Source: Fimbriimonadales bacterium (GTDB lineage Bacteria; Armatimonadota; Fimbriimonadia; Fimbriimonadales; Fimbriimonadaceae). From it: a DNA stretch of 8,292 bases. Position 1 is the first letter of the stretch. Every line of letters starts with the position of its first letter. The stretch spans positions 1,234-9,525 of the forward strand of contig JAPLCS010000170.1 of NCBI GenBank assembly GCA_026392145.1, given 5' to 3'. Below, piece by piece: positions 6,540-8,292 of this stretch. A model generated the notes under the pieces. That model was not told the origin of the DNA. It saw only the letters and a program-made list of their open reading frames with translations, and searched no databases. A program made the translations under genes and the position numbers.

Positions 6540-6754
6540 TGAAAAGCACTCTCTGGTTCCTAGCAATTGCAAGTTTGGTACTTGTTGGGTGCGGCAGCAC
6601 AGAAGCGACTGCAACTCCTCAAGAGCAAGCAAAATTCGAAAACCCTGACAAGACTCCACCACCTGAGGCGGGTGGCCCTCCTCGGGAAGGACGACCAACC
6701 CAAGTTCCTGGAGCGCCTCCTCAGGCTGCACAGGGTGGACCTGAAAACAAGTAA
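6539..6754 (+). CDS. Small Pro/Gly-rich lipoprotein, cassette 1
   Basis: 71 residues from the ATG at 6539 (72 from the ATG at 6536; both overlap the prepilin stop at 6537-6539). A lipoprotein signal peptide MKSTLWFLAIASLVLVGC ends in the lipobox LVGC, so the Cys should be lipidated. The mature part, about 54 residues, is low complexity and rich in Pro, Gly, Gln and Glu (KTPPPEAGGPPREG, VPGAPPQAAQGG), with no recognisable domain and probably disordered. No separate ribosome site is clear, so translation is likely coupled to the prepilin. A lipoprotein gene in the same overlapping position follows the second prepilin, which suggests a partner role, perhaps anchoring or chaperoning the filament subunit. 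That is inference. Confidence 0.82.
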   Translation: MKSTLWFLAIASLVLVGCGSTEATATPQEQAKFENPDKTPPPEAGGPPREGRPTQVPGAPPQAAQGGPENK

Positions 6755-6776
6755 CACTACTTGGTAAATTGAGTCA

Positions 6777-6805
6777 GAGCCCCATCAATCAGGTGGGGCT
6801 TTTTT
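6777..6805 (+). terminator. Intrinsic terminator of cassette 1
   Basis: AGCCCCA (6778-6784) and TGGGGCT (6794-6800) form a perfect 7-bp stem with a 9-base loop, followed directly by TTTTT. It lies 22 bases after the lipoprotein stop and closes the prepilin-lipoprotein unit. Confidence 0.93.
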
Positions 6806-6833
6806 GTCGAACAAATTCAGCACTTCAAACACT

Positions 6834-6864
6834 TAACTGATGAAAAAAGTTATTACATCAGTTA
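6834..6864. repeat. 9-bp inverted repeat upstream of cassette 2 promoter
   Basis: TAACTGATG (6834-6842) and CATCAGTTA (6856-6864) are perfect complements separated by 13 A/T-rich bases. The arms are not followed by a T-run. It is a candidate operator for a dimeric regulator; chance is possible. Confidence 0.5.
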
Positions 6865-6907
6865 TTATTTCAGAGTAAGCAATAAAATAATCCTGCTTCA
6901 CATATTT

Positions 6908-6928
6908 TTTCGGAATATTATTCCGAGA
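6908..6928. repeat. Hairpin-forming repeat just upstream of cassette 2 promoter
   Basis: CGGAAT (6911-6916), loop ATT, ATTCCG (6920-6925), with flanking T/A pairs extending the stem to 9 pairs including one wobble. It lies about 40-60 bases before the -10 box, in the usual place for an activator site. The flanking T and A runs would also allow a weak bidirectional terminator. Confidence 0.5.
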
Positions 6929-6948
6929 ATTTTCTGAAATTTAGCACC

Positions 6949-6972
6949 GAATCAACAAACCGTTTCTATAAT
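6949..6972 (+). promoter_or_regulatory. Promoter of prepilin cassette 2
   Basis: A perfect TATAAT (6967-6972) in the same TTTCTATAAT context as cassette 1, with CGAAGC at 6978-6983. No -35 hexamer near TTGACA is present at 16-18 bp. Instead GAATCAACAAAC (6949-6960) resembles GAATCCTAAAAC (5612-5623) of cassette 1, 9 of 12 identical, at 18 versus 19 bp from the -10 box. This hints at an activator or a shared non-consensus -35. Confidence 0.65.
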
Positions 6973-6988
6973 AAGAGCGAAGCAGATG

Positions 6989-7010
6989 CTTTGCGAAACG
7001 TTTCGCAAGG
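6989..7010 (+). promoter_or_regulatory. Perfect 18-bp palindrome in the leader of prepilin 2
   Basis: TTGCGAAACGTTTCGCAA (6991-7008) is fully self-complementary. As RNA it gives a stem of seven pairs with an ACGT loop, lengthened by one wobble and one C-G pair outward. It lies inside the expected transcript, 4 bases before the shared 18-base element, and has no counterpart in leader 1. It could be a repressor operator or an RNA hairpin. Confidence 0.65.
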
Positions 7011-7014
7011 TACT

Positions 7015-7032
7015 GTTCACCAAAGAAGGTGT
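7015..7032 (+). repeat. 18-base leader element, copy 2
   Basis: GTTCACCAAAGAAGGTGT, identical to 5678-5695. AGAAGGTG (7024-7031) is the ribosome site, 8 bases before the ATG at 7040. CACC can pair with GGTG across AAAGAA, as in copy 1. Confidence 0.85.
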
Positions 7033-7039
7033 CTTTATT

Positions 7040-7951
7040 ATGCGAAAAGCCTTTACGCTTATCGAACTGTTGGTCGTTATCGCGATCATTGCAATCCTTG
7101 CAGCCATTCTATTCCCTGTTTTCGCGCAAGCCAAAGAAGCGGCAAAGAAAACCCAAGACCTCAGCAACCAAAAACAAATCGGCACATCCTTGATGATGTA
7201 CGCCACTGACAGTGATGACTACTTCCCGCGACACATTTACAGTGCTCCTGGACGAACCACTACTGACGGATGGAAGATTCCTGTATTTTGGAGAGACGCA
7301 GTGCTTCCCTATGTTAAAAGCGGCGGAAAGAACTACGTCACAAACGGTGGAACCACAACTGTAGCCCACGATGGACTCTGGCAAACACCAGCAATCACAA
7401 ACGTGCGTGGTTCTTACACCATGAATCGAAACCTTAGCCCTGGAAAGTGCTACTGGAACGGTTGGTGGTGGGCTTGCGACTCCAATGATGATGGAGTTCG
7501 CGATGCGGCTATCCCAATTAAGCCATCAGTCAGTGTTACCCAACTTGACTCTCCAGCGCTTACTGCTACTACTCACATGTCTCGAATCATGACCGACTGG
7601 CAAGCATCAAGTGACTATCAGGAGTCAGCCTGGTGGTGGTGGGGTGGAGCACAGTGGCCACCACAATTCAGCGGCCCAACATCTGCTGAAAAGTGGGACT
7701 ACGACACAACCTCAACCATCGCAAACAATCGCGGTGAGCCTGGCAATATTGCACGATATCGATACTCGGGTGGTATGAACGCTGGCTTCGCCGACGGACA
7801 TGCTAAGTACGTTAAGAAGAGTGCGTTCATCTGGTGCAAATACATCGCTCTTAAAGGTCTAACCTCTGACATGGCAGATGGCGGTGCACGAGAAGAAAAT
7901 TGGGACTGGATTTTCGATGCCGGTAACCCATGCGCAGCCTACGCTAGATAA
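7040..7951 (+). CDS. Type II/IV pseudopilin-like prepilin (H-X9-DG type), copy 2
   Basis: 303 residues from the ATG at 7040. An in-frame ATG at 6986 was rejected because it would translate the palindrome and ribosome site and put 18 residues before the prepilin signal. The first 32 residues are identical to copy 1, with cleavage expected at A4|F5 and Glu at mature position 5. The rest has diverged strongly apart from AAKK, the SDDYFPR block (58-64) and FADGHAK (250-256). DSNDDGVRD (147-155) fits the spacing of a dockerin/EF-hand-type calcium loop and sits next to a Trp cluster, WNGWWWACD (139-147). A second Trp run lies at 198-201. Three or more Cys are present (137, 146, 266, 298). Stop and next start overlap as TAATG. 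The subunit should enter a filament or pseudopilus on the cell surface. Ligand and partners are unknown. Confidence 0.92.
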   Translation: MRKAFTLIELLVVIAIIAILAAILFPVFAQAKEAAKKTQDLSNQKQIGTSLMMYATDSDDYFPRHIYSAPGRTTTDGWKIPVFWRDAVLPYVKSGGKNYVTNGGTTTVAHDGLWQTPAITNVRGSYTMNRNLSPGKCYWNGWWWACDSNDDGVRDAAIPIKPSVSVTQLDSPALTATTHMSRIMTDWQASSDYQESAWWWWGGAQWPPQFSGPTSAEKWDYDTTSTIANNRGEPGNIARYRYSGGMNAGFADGHAKYVKKSAFIWCKYIALKGLTSDMADGGAREENWDWIFDAGNPCAAYAR

Positions 7952-8229
7952 TGGAAAAAATGATGAAGAAAATCACCTTGATGTTAGCAACTGTCTCAAT
8001 CCTTGGATTGATTGGGTGCGGTGGACCAAAGCTGGATGAAAGAACTGAAGCTGAAAAGAAAGCTGCAGAAGCTCCAGCGATTACCGATCCATCCCAACTT
8101 CCGGCCGATATGCCGCCACAGGCTCGTGCCGCAGCTGAAGCTGCCATGAACCAAAGGAAGGCGCAAATGGAAGCACAAAAGCAACAAGCTGCAGCTGCTG
8201 CAGCAGGGCGCACGGCTGCAGGTGGTTGA
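7951..8229 (+). CDS. Small Ala/Gln-rich lipoprotein, cassette 2 (C-terminus doubtful)
   Basis: 92 residues from the ATG at 7951, which overlaps the prepilin stop; ATGs at 7960 and 7963 are alternatives that give a more typical MKKITLMLA start. The lipobox LIGC (20-23 from the first ATG) predicts a lipidated Cys23. The mature part has a charged segment (KLDERTEAEKKAAEA), then ITDPSQLPADMPPQARAAAEA and a Lys/Gln/Ala-rich helix likely to form a coiled coil (about 58-86). It matches the cassette-1 lipoprotein in position, size class and signal peptide type, though the mature sequences are not clearly alignable. The final residues GRTAAGG and the stop fall where base composition changes abruptly to G+C-rich, so the true C-terminus may be different. 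Confidence 0.8.
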   Translation: MEKMMKKITLMLATVSILGLIGCGGPKLDERTEAEKKAAEAPAITDPSQLPADMPPQARAAAEAAMNQRKAQMEAQKQQAAAAAAGRTAAGG

Positions 8230-8292
8230 CACCCTGGCAGCAGGTGCCGAGCTGTGGTCCCCAAAGGGCGCGCTGCCAGGCCAGCCTCCTGC
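8205..8292. other. High-G+C segment at the window edge, possibly foreign
   Basis: By hand count about 57 of the last 80 bases are G or C, against 28 of 60 at 8041-8100. After the TGA at 8227 both other plus-strand frames stay open to the edge, as G+C-rich DNA allows. It could be chimeric assembly, contaminating DNA, or the start of a real G+C-rich neighbour. The origin cannot be decided from this stretch. Confidence 0.5.
8233..8280. repeat. Long inverted repeat in the high-G+C edge segment
   Basis: CCTGGCAGC (8233-8241) and GCTGCCAGG (8272-8280) are perfect 9-base complements. GTGCC (8244-8248) and GGCGC (8267-8271) extend the stem by five pairs (one wobble) past a 2-base bulge. No T-run follows in the visible bases, so an intrinsic terminator is not supported. 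Confidence 0.5.

Noticed and set aside
6986..7039. Earlier ATG start for the second prepilin
   Set aside because: It would place 18 residues before a standard prepilin signal and translate through the palindrome and ribosome site; ATG 7040 matches copy 1.
8233..8280. Terminator for the last lipoprotein gene
   Set aside because: The stem is strong but no T-run follows, and the segment may not belong to this genome.

Overview
The window looks like chromosomal DNA from an Armatimonadota-type bacterium, probably close to the Fimbriimonas lineage. The best evidence is two copies of a prepilin family that I know, from memory, to be heavily expanded in that phylum: N-terminus [19 protein letters not shown], then FPVFAQAK, and a C-terminal FADGHAK motif. 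A secreted TolB-like propeller and short lipoproteins fit a diderm cell. The taxonomic call is recognition, not a search result. No mobile element, CRISPR array, tRNA or rRNA was seen.

Layout. (1) Positions 2-1639: the 3' part of metG, methionyl-tRNA synthetase, including the KISKS loop and the C-terminal tRNA-binding OB domain. (2) 1666-3260: a promoter and three tandem paralogous genes, each with an N-terminal GYF_2-type domain, a Pro/Gln-rich linker and a different membrane tail. (3) 3313-3350 is an inverted repeat; 3355-4470 is an exported TolB/PD40 propeller protein. (4) 4504-4851: queF, the preQ0 reductase of queuosine synthesis, starting with GTG. (5) 4857-5400, minus strand and convergent with queF: a secreted, probably beta-barrel outer-membrane protein split by a frameshift. 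(6) 5401-5702: an AT-rich control region. (7) 5703-6754 and 7040-8229: two copies of a two-gene cassette, prepilin followed by a small overlapping lipoprotein. An intrinsic terminator (6777-6805) and a second control region separate them.

The most interesting material is the control DNA of the two cassettes. Each has a TATAAT box in the context TTTCTATAAT, a GAATC element 18-19 bp upstream, CGAAGC near the expected transcript start, and an identical 18-base ribosome-binding element (GTTCACCAAAGAAGGTGT). Yet 18 of the first 32 prepilin codons differ synonymously between the copies. This points to selection on the leader and to a shared regulon. The ribosome-binding site can fold on itself, and in leader 1 an upstream segment can compete for that fold.

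The last roughly 80-90 bases are about 71% G+C by hand count, against about 47% just upstream, and may be foreign or chimeric contig-end sequence. The C-terminus of the last lipoprotein is therefore uncertain.
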